Shown piece after piece: positions 6,616 through 14,297 of a stretch of 20,578 nucleotides of DNA (its first letter is position 1; each line of letters opens with the position of its first letter). Made by a program: the position numbers and the translations under genes. The stretch is from assembly GCA_002492075.1 (NCBI GenBank), contig DKXD01000085.1:846-21423 (forward strand), read 5' to 3'. This stretch comes from Ruminococcaceae bacterium UBA7135. Its GTDB lineage: Bacteria > Bacillota > Clostridia > Oscillospirales > Ruminococcaceae. The notes below the pieces were generated by a model, which saw only the letters and a list, made by a program, of their open reading frames with translations, had not been told where the DNA came from and ran no database searches.

Positions 6616-7564
6616 CGTACAGCAGGCGGCGGAGTTCCTCAAAGCGAACGACGACTACCTTATCTTAATGCACGCAAGCCCCGACGGCGATACGCTCGGG
6701 TGCGGTCACGCATTGTGCGGAGCGCTTCAGAGAATGGGCAAGCGCGCACGCGCCGTCTGCCCCGAGGAGATACCGCACAAGTTTGATTACCTGTTCTCCG
6801 CTTGCGAAAAGCAGGAATTTGAACATAAAAACGTCGTTTGCGTTGACGTTGCGGACACGAAATTGCTCGGTGATATGAAAGAGATCGGCGACACGGCGGA
6901 GCTGTGCATAGATCACCACGAGACTAACACCGATTACGCGAAGAGAACGCTGCTTCGCGGCGAATACGCAGCAGCGTGCGAGCTGATGTACGAGGTGATA
7001 AACGCTCTCGGCGTGGAGTTCGATAAGGAGCTTGCCAACTGTATTTATACGGGCACGGCGACCGATACCGGCTGCTTTAAGTTTTCGAACACCACACCGC
7101 AGACGCACCTTATCGCCGCGGAGATGATGAAGTTCGGCGCGGATTACGCGATGATAAACTATGTAAACTTCGACCTCAAAACGCAGGGGCGCATAAAGCT
7201 TGAACAGGAAGTGCTGAAAAATATTCGCTATTTTGAGGGCGGGCGTGTGGCTCTGATATCCGTGCCGCTGGCTCTTGTGCAGAGCCTTGACGTTGACAGC
7301 GACGATGTGGGAGCCTTGGCGAACATTCCGCGCCAGATCGAGGGCGTGGACGTCGGCATTTGCGTTAAGGAGAAGAAGAACGGCTCGTTTAAGGCGTCTT
7401 TGAGGACAAGCAAGCTTGTGAACGCGGCGGAGGTATGCCTAAAATTCGGCGGCGGAGGTCACGCAAGAGCGGGCGGCTGTTCGTTCTTCAACGGAGCCGA
7501 GGACGCTGAGAAGAGGATAGTCGAAGCGTCCTGTGAGGCAGTAAGAGCGGCTCTTGGCAAATGA
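6605..7564 (+). CDS. nrnA: DHH/DHHA1-family phosphoesterase (NrnA-like oligoribonuclease / pAp phosphatase)
   Basis: A 319-residue bifunctional-type phosphoesterase: in Firmicutes NrnA degrades nanoRNAs (including pApA/pGpG) and dephosphorylates pAp. Motif I is S25-P-D27-G-D29, motif II CVDVAD (79-84), the DHH motif is D103-H-H105, and TGTATDTGCFKF carries motif IV. The DHHA1 substrate-binding motif GGGGHARAGG is at 282-291. AAGGAGG (6592-6598) six bases before the ATG decides this start over an in-frame ATG at 6569 that would lie deep inside rbfA. The stop overlaps truB by four bases. Exact substrates cannot be read from sequence. Confidence 0.92.
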   Translation: MKIDVQQAAEFLKANDDYLILMHASPDGDTLGCGHALCGALQRMGKRARAVCPEEIPHKFDYLFSACEKQEFEHKNVVCVDVADTKLLGDMKEIGDTAELCIDHHETNTDYAKRTLLRGEYAAACELMYEVINALGVEFDKELANCIYTGTATDTGCFKFSNTTPQTHLIAAEMMKFGADYAMINYVNFDLKTQGRIKLEQEVLKNIRYFEGGRVALISVPLALVQSLDVDSDDVGALANIPRQIEGVDVGICVKEKKNGSFKASLRTSKLVNAAEVCLKFGGGGHARAGGCSFFNGAEDAEKRIVEASCEAVRAALGK

Positions 7565-8442
7565 ATGGGATAATCGTTGTAAACAAGCCGCAGAATTTCA
7601 CGTCGTTTGACGCTGTGGCGATAATGCGCGGGTGCTTTCACACAAAAAAGGTGGGGCACAGCGGCACTCTCGACCCTATGGCAACGGGAGTTCTGCCGAT
7701 CTTCATCGGCGGCGCGACAAAGGCGGTGTCCTTGCTCCCCGAAAGCGGCAAAAGCTACCGTGCGGGATTTCGTTTAGGTGTAACGTCGGAAACTCTGGAT
7801 ATCTGGGGCGATTGCTCCGAACAAAAGAACGTGAGCGTTTCCGAGAAAACGCTGCTCACTGTTCTGGAGAAATTCAAGGGCGATATCGAGCAAGTACCGC
7901 CGATGTATTCGGCGCTTAAAGTAAACGGGCAGAAGCTCTGCGACCTTGCCCGCAAGGGAATAGAGGTGGAGCGCAAGCCGCGAAAGGTTACGATATCGCG
8001 CTTGGAGCTTACTGAGTTCGACGGCAGAGACGGCATAATAGAAGTGGATTGTTCAAGCGGCACTTATATCCGCACTCTTGCCGATGATATCGGCGCGGCG
8101 CTCGGTACGGGCGCTGTTATGACGAGCCTTGTGCGGACGCGCGCCTGCGGCTTTTCGCTTGCGGAGAGCAGTCCGCTTGAAGAGCTCAAAACAAAGCCCG
8201 CCGAGGAGCTTGAACGTTTGCTAAAGCCTGTGGACAGTGTGTTCGCCGAGTATCCGAAGATAGTTTTGGACGAAACACAGCGGCGGCTTTATTTTAACGG
8301 CGTTCGCTTGGACGCAAAACGGCTTCACGATAACGCTTGCGAGGGATTGTGCCGAGTATACGGTGCGGAGTTTATAGGTCTTGCTGAGATAGTCGGCGGC
8401 GAGCTTATTTCGGTGAAGCGACTTACCGATTTATCATCATAA
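7561..8442 (+). CDS. truB: tRNA pseudouridine(55) synthase TruB
   Basis: TruB converts U55 of the tRNA T-loop to pseudouridine. The 293-residue product opens with GIIVVNKPQNFTSFD and carries the catalytic block GHSGTLDPMATGVLP with the nucleophile at D38. Other family blocks are KSYRAGFRLGV, VPPMYSALKVNGQKL and SSGTYIRTLADDIG. A PUA-like C-terminal region follows, so length and order are normal. The ATG overlaps the nrnA stop (ATGA), and no strong ribosome binding site is visible, so translation is probably coupled to nrnA. An 8-bp hairpin (8426-8447) spans the truB stop. Confidence 0.95.
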   Translation: MNGIIVVNKPQNFTSFDAVAIMRGCFHTKKVGHSGTLDPMATGVLPIFIGGATKAVSLLPESGKSYRAGFRLGVTSETLDIWGDCSEQKNVSVSEKTLLTVLEKFKGDIEQVPPMYSALKVNGQKLCDLARKGIEVERKPRKVTISRLELTEFDGRDGIIEVDCSSGTYIRTLADDIGAALGTGAVMTSLVRTRACGFSLAESSPLEELKTKPAEELERLLKPVDSVFAEYPKIVLDETQRRLYFNGVRLDAKRLHDNACEGLCRVYGAEFIGLAEIVGGELISVKRLTDLSS

Positions 8443-8447
8443 ATCGG
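8426..8447 (+). other. Hairpin across the truB stop, just before ribF
   Basis: CCGATTTA (8426-8433) pairs perfectly with TAAATCGG (8440-8447) around the loop TCATCA. It is AT-rich, has no T-tract, and ends eight bases before the ribF GTG, so it is better seen as a structure near the ribF start than as a terminator. Confidence 0.5.
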
Positions 8448-8454
8448 CATAAAC

Positions 8455-8460
8455 GGTGAT
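8455..8460 (+). promoter_or_regulatory. Unusual ribosome binding site candidate GGTGAT for ribF
   Basis: GGTGAT matches the 3' half of the anti-anti-Shine-Dalgarno consensus AAAGGAGGTGATC. It contains the GTG at 8456 and lies four bases before the in-frame TTG at 8465, a good aligned spacing. This raises the possibility that ribF starts at TTG 8465 and that the GTG is part of its binding site. Confidence 0.4.
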
Positions 8461-9355
8461 AAAATTGATTGATATAACATACGGCGCGCCATGTTCGGAG
8501 AAAACGGCGGCGGCGCTGGGATATTTCGACGGACTGCACCTCGGGCATATGATGGTCATTGGAGAGGCGCTGACGCAGCGGGACTTGAAGCCCGCTGTGT
8601 TTACGTTCAACTGTGACACAACATTGCCGAAGTTCCAAAGTCCCGAGGACATAATCTCGTTTGAGAACAAGCGGGAGATGCTTGCAAAGGCGGGCGTGGA
8701 GTACCTTTTCGCCCCCGATTTCGCAAAGGTCTGCACGCTGACCGACGAGGATTTCGTGCGGAAAATTCTCCACGAGACCTTGAACGCGGGATTTGCGTGC
8801 TGCGGCAGAAATTTTCGGTTTGGGTTAGGCGGACACGGCACGCCCGAACGTTTGGAGAAGATAGGCGCGAAATACGGGATAAAGGTGCGGATAGTCGAGG
8901 ACGTGTGCCTTGACGGCAAGATGATAAGCTCCACACATATCCGCGAGCTTATCAGAAGCGGCGAGATAGAACAGGCAAACAGGCTGCTCGGCTATGAGTG
9001 GCAGTTCAAGCTGCCCGTAATACACGGCAGGGAGCTTGGACGGCAGCTGTGTTTCCCGACGATAAATCAGATACTCCCGGGAACTAACGTGATGCCGCGT
9101 TTCGGCGTGTATAAAAGCTACGTTCTCGTACATGGACGGAACTGCCGCGGCATAACGAATATCGGCATACGTCCGACTATCGGCGGCAGCGGCGGGGTTA
9201 TCTGCGAAACACATATTCTGAACTTCGACGGCGACCTCTACGGAGAAAATATAGCGGTCTCGCTGTGCAAGTTCATTCGCCCCGAGCGAAAATTTTCGGG
9301 ACTTGAAGAGCTTAAGGCTCAAATAGCAGAGGACATAAAATCAGCCGCAAATTAA
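8456..9355 (+). CDS. ribF: Bifunctional riboflavin kinase / FMN adenylyltransferase RibF
   Basis: RibF makes FMN from riboflavin and then FAD. The N-terminal nucleotidyltransferase domain has ALGYFDGLHLGH (G-x-F-D-G-x-H-x-G-H) near residues 20-31 and ISSTHIREL near 157-165. The C-terminal flavokinase domain has HGRELGRQLCFPTIN and TNIGIRPTIGG, ending with DLYGENIAVSLCKFIRPERKF. Total length is about 299 residues, normal for the bifunctional enzyme. GTG 8456 is the first usable codon after an in-frame TAA at 8450; TTG 8465 is the alternative and has better ribosome binding site geometry (GGTGAT). It follows truB by 13 bases and continues the same transcription unit. Confidence 0.94.
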   Translation: MIKLIDITYGAPCSEKTAAALGYFDGLHLGHMMVIGEALTQRDLKPAVFTFNCDTTLPKFQSPEDIISFENKREMLAKAGVEYLFAPDFAKVCTLTDEDFVRKILHETLNAGFACCGRNFRFGLGGHGTPERLEKIGAKYGIKVRIVEDVCLDGKMISSTHIRELIRSGEIEQANRLLGYEWQFKLPVIHGRELGRQLCFPTINQILPGTNVMPRFGVYKSYVLVHGRNCRGITNIGIRPTIGGSGGVICETHILNFDGDLYGENIAVSLCKFIRPERKFSGLEELKAQIAEDIKSAAN

Positions 9356-9391
9356 CGGCTTATGATTTGATAAGGAAAGGGTTTGAACAAA

Positions 9392-10849
9392 ATGGAAGAA
9401 GTAAGAACACGATTTGCGCCCAGTCCTACGGGCTATATGCATATAGGAAATTTGCGCACCGCGCTTTACACATATCTTTTGGCGAAGAAGCACGGCGGCA
9501 AGTTTATTCTGCGAATAGAGGACACTGACCGTGAACGCTATGTTGAGGGAGCGGTGGATGTTATCTATAAAACGCTCCGCGACTGCGGTCTTAATTGGGA
9601 CGAGGGTCCCGACGTGGGCGGCGATTACGGTCCGTATATCCAAAGCGAGCGTATGGGAATGTACAAGGATTACGCCGAGGATCTGGTGAAAAAGGGCGAG
9701 GCGTATTATTGCTTCTGCACCAAAGAGCGCCTTGAAGAGCTTGCGGCGGTACAGAAAGCTTCCAACATCTCTCCGATGTACGATCGTCACTGCCGCCATC
9801 TTTCCAAGGAGGAAATAGACAAAAACCTTGCCGAGGGCGTGCCCTATGTTATCAGACAGGCTATTCCGGAGGAAGGCTCCACAACGTTCCACGACGAGAT
9901 TTACGGCGACATTACCGTTGAAAACTCTATTCTGGACGACCAGATACTGCTGAAAACCGACGGTATGCCTACCTACAATTTCGCTAATGTCATCGACGAC
10001 CACACAATGAAGATAACCCATGTCGTTCGCGGCAACGAGTATCTTTCGTCCGCTCCCAAATATAATTTACTGTATAAAGCGTTCGGCTGGGAGCCGCCGA
10101 TGTATGTTCATGTCGAGCATATTATGAAGGACGCTCAGCACAAGCTTGCCAAGCGCGACGGCGATGCGTCTTTCCAAGACCTTATGGAAAAGGGCTATAT
10201 GACCGAAGCGGTTCTGAACTACATTCTGCTGCTGGGTTGGGCGCCTAAGGGTGAAAACGAGATATTCACGCTGCCCGAGATGATAGAAACGTTTGACTTG
10301 TCGGGCATTTCCAAGTCGCCCGCGATATTCGACCCCGCGAAGCTCAGAGCGATAAACGCGCATTACGTTCGCGCTTTGCCGCTTGAGGAGTTCACCGAGA
10401 TCGCCATACCGTATATACGCAAGACCTGCAAGCGCGAGGACATTGACCTTTCGCTTTTGTGCAGCGTATTGCAGCCGCGCTGCGAGTTGTTTACGGATAT
10501 CCCCGAGCAGGTCGATTTTATCGACAAGCTGCCCGAGTATTCGCTTGATCTTTACGTCAACAAGAAGATGAAAACCACGCTTGAGACCTCTCTCGACGCG
10601 CTGAAAAAGATACTTCCCATTATCGAGCAGCTGGAGGACTTCACACTGGAGAGCGTTCATGACGCGCTGTTCGCGCTTATCGGAGAGCTTGGCGTAAAGA
10701 ACGGCATGGTTTTGTTCCCGTTAAGAGTGGCGCTTTCGGGTAAGCAGTTCACTCCCGGCGGCGGCGTGGAACTGTCGATAATCCTCGGAAAAGAGGACGC
10801 TTTGGCAAGAATACGCAAGGGAATAGAGCTTTTATCGGCGAGTGTGTAA
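9392..10849 (+). CDS. gltX: Glutamate--tRNA ligase GltX
   Basis: A class I aminoacyl-tRNA synthetase charging tRNA with glutamate. The 485-residue reading starts MEEVRTRFAPSPTGYMHIG, with the HIGH-type motif H17-I-G-N20. The KMSKS-type motif is K251-L-A-K-R255, where bacterial GluRS usually has KLSKR. A possible zinc site is present: C-F-C before a helix, and C-R-H in YDRHCRHLS. The anticodon-binding C-terminal half is complete. TTG 9383 is in frame three codons upstream and lies six bases after AAGGA (9372-9376), so it remains a possible start; ATG 9392 is preferred by family N-terminal length. It follows ribF by 36 bases. Whether it is discriminating for tRNA-Glu cannot be told from the sequence alone. 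Confidence 0.95.
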   Translation: MEEVRTRFAPSPTGYMHIGNLRTALYTYLLAKKHGGKFILRIEDTDRERYVEGAVDVIYKTLRDCGLNWDEGPDVGGDYGPYIQSERMGMYKDYAEDLVKKGEAYYCFCTKERLEELAAVQKASNISPMYDRHCRHLSKEEIDKNLAEGVPYVIRQAIPEEGSTTFHDEIYGDITVENSILDDQILLKTDGMPTYNFANVIDDHTMKITHVVRGNEYLSSAPKYNLLYKAFGWEPPMYVHVEHIMKDAQHKLAKRDGDASFQDLMEKGYMTEAVLNYILLLGWAPKGENEIFTLPEMIETFDLSGISKSPAIFDPAKLRAINAHYVRALPLEEFTEIAIPYIRKTCKREDIDLSLLCSVLQPRCELFTDIPEQVDFIDKLPEYSLDLYVNKKMKTTLETSLDALKKILPIIEQLEDFTLESVHDALFALIGELGVKNGMVLFPLRVALSGKQFTPGGGVELSIILGKEDALARIRKGIELLSASV

Positions 10850-10879
10850 CTTTCATACGCGATACACAAAAACGTCACG

Positions 10880-10907
10880 TTAGAGTATTATAATAAAGCT
10901 ATATAAT
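10880..10907 (+). promoter_or_regulatory. Putative promoter of the ABC module
   Basis: TATAAT at 10902-10907 has TTAGAG (10880-10885) 16 bases upstream, a moderate -35 match. A second exact TATAAT (10889-10894) has no clear -35. The region is AT-rich and lies between gltX and the ABC genes, so a promoter is expected here, but the -35 is weak. Confidence 0.5.
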
Positions 10908-10919
10908 TCCAAATATGTT

Positions 10920-10942
10920 TTCGCTCCGCGCGGCGGGGCGAA
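10920..10942 (+). other. GC-rich leader hairpin before the ABC ATPase
   Basis: TTCGCTCCGC (10920-10929) pairs with GCGGGGCGAA (10933-10942), a 10-bp stem with one G-T wobble and a 3-base loop. No T-tract follows; AAAGGG, the ribosome binding site, comes 11 bases later. It lies downstream of the putative promoter, so it would be in the 5' leader of the ABC mRNA. It could alternatively end gltX transcripts inefficiently. Confidence 0.55.
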
Positions 10943-10964
10943 CCAATGAGAAAAAAGGGTCGTT

Positions 10965-11933
10965 ATGATAGAAGTAAAAAACCTAAGCAAAAGCTACGGC
11001 AGCAAGCTTGCCGTGGATAAAATATCGTTCACCGCGAACGACGGCGAGATACTGGGCTTTTTGGGACCTAACGGCGCGGGAAAATCCACCACTATGAATA
11101 TGCTTACCGGTTATCTTTCGTGTTCGGGGGGTAACGCTTTGATAAACGGCATAGACGTTCTGGAGGACCCGGTCGGCGCGAAAAAGAACATAGGCTATCT
11201 TCCCGAACAGCCGCCGCTTTATCTGGATATGACGGTGAACGAGTATCTTAATTTCGTTTACGGACTGAAGCGCTGCAAAATGCCGAAGAAGTCTCATTTA
11301 AACGAGATAAAGGAGCTTTCCAAGATAGAGGACGTTCAGAACCGCGTTATCCGCAATCTTTCCAAAGGTTACAGACAGCGTGTGGGACTGGCGCAGGCGC
11401 TGGTAGGAAATCCCAACACGCTTATCCTCGACGAACCGACAGTAGGTCTGGACCCGAAGCAGATAATCGAGATACGATCGCTTATTAAAAAGCTCGGAAA
11501 AAATCACACGGTGATATTGTCATCGCATATTTTGCCCGAGATACAGGCGGTGTGCGACAGAATAGTGGTTATAGATAAGGGCAAGCTGGTAGCGAACGAC
11601 ACGGCGCAAAATCTTTCCAAAAAGCTCTCTGCCGATCATAAGCTGACCGTGCACATAGAGGGCTCGGAAAAGGATGTAAAGCCGCTTTTGGAGCAAATTC
11701 CCGATATGGTGGAGGTGCATGTCTGCCGCGAAGTGGAGAAAAGGGTGTTCGAGTATGAGCTGAACGCGAAAGAGGGTGCGGATATCCGCCGCGAGGTGTT
11801 CAAGCGAATGTCGGCGCGAAATATGCCCATACTGCTTATGAGGAGCAGCGAGCTTACCTTGGAGGAGATATTCCTGAAGCTCACCACGGGCGATTTTTAC
11901 GGAAATCTTGAAGACGGGGAGGAAGAAGAATGA
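10965..11933 (+). CDS. ABC transporter ATP-binding protein, GldA-like
   Basis: A 322-residue ABC ATPase that would power the membrane partner encoded next. Walker A is G34-P-N-G-A-G-K-S-T42; the Q-loop region reads LPEQPPLY; the signature is NLSKGYRQRVGLAQAL; Walker B is TLILDEPTVGLDP; the H-loop is SSH. The C-terminal extension (about 215-322) with a final LTLEEIFLKLT is typical of the ABC-2/Gld/Nod type exporters, and the protein ends with an acidic tail. AAAGGG lies five bases before the ATG. The stop overlaps the permease start (ATGA). The transported substrate is unknown; gliding is not implied, since GldAFG-like sets are widespread in non-gliding Firmicutes. Confidence 0.93.
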   Translation: MIEVKNLSKSYGSKLAVDKISFTANDGEILGFLGPNGAGKSTTMNMLTGYLSCSGGNALINGIDVLEDPVGAKKNIGYLPEQPPLYLDMTVNEYLNFVYGLKRCKMPKKSHLNEIKELSKIEDVQNRVIRNLSKGYRQRVGLAQALVGNPNTLILDEPTVGLDPKQIIEIRSLIKKLGKNHTVILSSHILPEIQAVCDRIVVIDKGKLVANDTAQNLSKKLSADHKLTVHIEGSEKDVKPLLEQIPDMVEVHVCREVEKRVFEYELNAKEGADIRREVFKRMSARNMPILLMRSSELTLEEIFLKLTTGDFYGNLEDGEEEE

Positions 11934-12649
11934 CAGCTATCGTTAAACGCGAGATCGCGTCCTATTTTACTTCTCCGTTGGGATATGTTTTTCTGGCGGT
12001 ATTCTACGGTTTTTCCGGATTGTTCTTATGGCTTGGGTGCCTCAGAGCGGGTCAGTCTGATATGGGCGTTGTCTTTTCGATGATGTTCTTTATTATGATG
12101 ATAATGATACCGATACTTACGATGCGTACAATGGCTGACGATAAGCGTCAAAAGACCGATCAGCTTACGCTTACAAGCCCCGTATCCTTATTTGGCATTG
12201 TGGCGGGAAAATTTCTTGCGGCGTTTGCCGTGTTTTTCTGCGCGATGCTGGTGATGATCGTATACGCGCTGTTTCTTGCCGCTGCGGTGAAGAATTCCGA
12301 CGGCACGTTCGGATGGGCTGTTTTTTGGGGGAACTTCGTGGGTATGACGCTTATGGGTGGAGTTTTCATATCCCTGGGCATATTTATCTCCAATCTTACC
12401 GAAAACCAGATGATCGCGGCGGTAGGCTCTATCGGCGCGAACATAGCGCTGTGTATGTTCGACGTTATTTCGGGCTATGTTACCAACGATACGGTTAGAG
12501 ATCTGTTGAACAACCTTTCCGTTTACTACAAGTACAGCGAATTTACGATAGGTATTTTCAGCTTAAAGAACATCGTGTTCTTTTTAAGCCTTATAGTTAT
12601 CTTTAATTTTCTGACAATGCGGTTTATCGAACGCCGCCGCTGGAGCTGA
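11930..12649 (+). CDS. ABC-2 family permease, GldF-like
   Basis: A 239-residue integral membrane protein with about six hydrophobic spans (near residues 18-37, 47-64, 88-115, 132-154, 160-180 and 214-232). The cytosolic loop MRTMADDKRQKTDQLTLTSPVSLFGIVAGKF between spans 2 and 3 is the hallmark of ABC-2 permeases of the GldF/YtrC-like type. It is coupled to the ATPase gene by a 4-base overlap and followed 13 bases later by the GldG-like gene, so the three products probably form one complex in the cytoplasmic membrane. The substrate is not predictable. Confidence 0.9.
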   Translation: MTAIVKREIASYFTSPLGYVFLAVFYGFSGLFLWLGCLRAGQSDMGVVFSMMFFIMMIMIPILTMRTMADDKRQKTDQLTLTSPVSLFGIVAGKFLAAFAVFFCAMLVMIVYALFLAAAVKNSDGTFGWAVFWGNFVGMTLMGGVFISLGIFISNLTENQMIAAVGSIGANIALCMFDVISGYVTNDTVRDLLNNLSVYYKYSEFTIGIFSLKNIVFFLSLIVIFNFLTMRFIERRRWS

Positions 12650-12662
12650 GGGGGTGTTTGAT

Positions 12663-14285
12663 TTGAGTAAGAAAAATCCCGAAACGGAAGAACTTGACGA
12701 GGTAAAGTCGGAAGCTACCGAAAACAAGGCAGCAACGGAAAAGGCGGAGACCGAGAAACCGACCGAATCTGCGGAAAAGTCCGAAAGCTCCGAAAAGAAA
12801 AAACGCCGCGAGAAAACGAAACATTCCTTCAATAAGCGCGGCTTAAAGCACGGCGCGCTGTCCGTTGTTCTTACCGTAGTGTTTATCGCGGCTGTTGTGC
12901 TGCTGAATATCATAGTGGGCGTTGTATCGGATCGTTTCGACACCGACGCCGACCTTACCACCGCGGGCATATATTCGCTTGACGAAAAAACGGAAACGTT
13001 TCTGACCGATACGCTTGACAGCGACGTTACGCTTACTGTTCTGAAAAGCGAGCAGGAGTTCGAGGCGCAGGACACCGCGTACAAGCAGGTAAACGAGATA
13101 CTGAAGCGTATGGAAATGGCGAGCGGTCACGTGGACGTCCGGTATCTTGACATAGACCAGAACCCGAACTACACCTCAAAGTTCAAGGGCGAAACGCTTT
13201 CCGCGAACTACATCGTGGCGGAGTGCGAAGAAACGGGCAGACACAAAATAATCTCCCCGTTTGATTATTTTAACTTCAATCAGACTTATTTGCAGTATTA
13301 CGGCGGCTATATGGTGGAAAGCTCCAATATCGAGCAGGAAGTCGTTTCGGCGATGATGTACCTCACAAGCGACAATCTTGTGAAGGTGGCGTTCACCGAG
13401 GGCTATGGAGAGAACGAAAACAGCTCCGCGCTGCAAACTCTGCTTTCACGCAACGGTTACGAGGTAGAGACGCTGCCGCTTGCCACAACTGCGGAAATAA
13501 GCTCCGATATCGATTATGTGGTAATATTCGCGCCAACGATCGATCTTGATAAGTCGCAGCTGGCGAAGCTTGACAAGTTCCTTGATAATAACGGCAACTT
13601 TGGTAAAAACGTTGTGTATTTTGCTTCGGCAGGTCAGCCCAAAACTCCCAATATCGATGAGTTTTTAAGCGACTGGGGAATTTCTGTGGGCTATGATGTT
13701 ATAGGTCAGGCGGATCAGAACTATCTCATAAGCGCGGACACGCTTTTTGCACACCTTCAGCAGGTATGCGACACTGATTACACCAAAACGGTTTACGGTT
13801 CTCAGCTTATGACATTCGGCGCATATGTACGCCCCGTATATCTTCTCGATAACAGCAGCTTTGACAGAACGGTGCTTATGAAGACCCATGACAAGGCGTT
13901 CTTGTACCCGATGGATGAGGAGCTTGCCAAAGACTTTGATATCGATAGTGCCGAAAGCGGCGAGTTTAACGATGTCGTCATATCTCAAACGACCACCGAG
14001 AGCGGTTCTAAAAGCAGAGTTTGCGTTATAGGCACGGAGATGCTCGCTTCAAGCGCGTTTATGTCATACACGAACGCCAACAACGCGGAGTTTTTTGTGG
14101 GAATGTGGAATTACATCTCCGGCAGAGAGCAGGGAATGACGATAAGAGCGAAGTCGCTTACTCCCGCCACGTTTGAAATGAACGTAAAGACCGCTAATTC
14201 GCTTTCAATAGCGCTTTGCATAATCATTCCCATATGCGTTATCGTTTTGGGAATAGTTATTTGGTTACGCCGCAGACACAGATAA
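12663..14285 (+). CDS. GldG-like membrane-anchored protein of the ABC module
   Basis: A protein of about 540 residues matching the GldG/ABC-type uncharacterised transport family. It has a cytosolic Lys/Glu-rich tail (1-62), a transmembrane segment (about 64-88), a large extracytoplasmic region with the family blocks SLDEKTETFL, VRYLDIDQNPNYTSKF and VAFTEGYGENE, and a C-terminal transmembrane helix (about 513-535) ending RRRHR. GTG 12654 is in frame but sits on the GAGGGG ribosome binding site; TTG 12663 lies eight to nine bases beyond it and is preferred. The long charged N-terminal tail is unusual next to the short tails of typical relatives. It probably works with the permease and the DUF4340 protein. 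Confidence 0.87.
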   Translation: MSKKNPETEELDEVKSEATENKAATEKAETEKPTESAEKSESSEKKKRREKTKHSFNKRGLKHGALSVVLTVVFIAAVVLLNIIVGVVSDRFDTDADLTTAGIYSLDEKTETFLTDTLDSDVTLTVLKSEQEFEAQDTAYKQVNEILKRMEMASGHVDVRYLDIDQNPNYTSKFKGETLSANYIVAECEETGRHKIISPFDYFNFNQTYLQYYGGYMVESSNIEQEVVSAMMYLTSDNLVKVAFTEGYGENENSSALQTLLSRNGYEVETLPLATTAEISSDIDYVVIFAPTIDLDKSQLAKLDKFLDNNGNFGKNVVYFASAGQPKTPNIDEFLSDWGISVGYDVIGQADQNYLISADTLFAHLQQVCDTDYTKTVYGSQLMTFGAYVRPVYLLDNSSFDRTVLMKTHDKAFLYPMDEELAKDFDIDSAESGEFNDVVISQTTTESGSKSRVCVIGTEMLASSAFMSYTNANNAEFFVGMWNYISGREQGMTIRAKSLTPATFEMNVKTANSLSIALCIIIPICVIVLGIVIWLRRRHR

Positions 14286-14297
14286 GGGGGCGCGATA

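Noticed and set aside
9356..9391. T-box or other riboswitch ahead of gltX
   Set aside because: The gap is only 36 bases, too short for a T-box, and shows no stem-loop.
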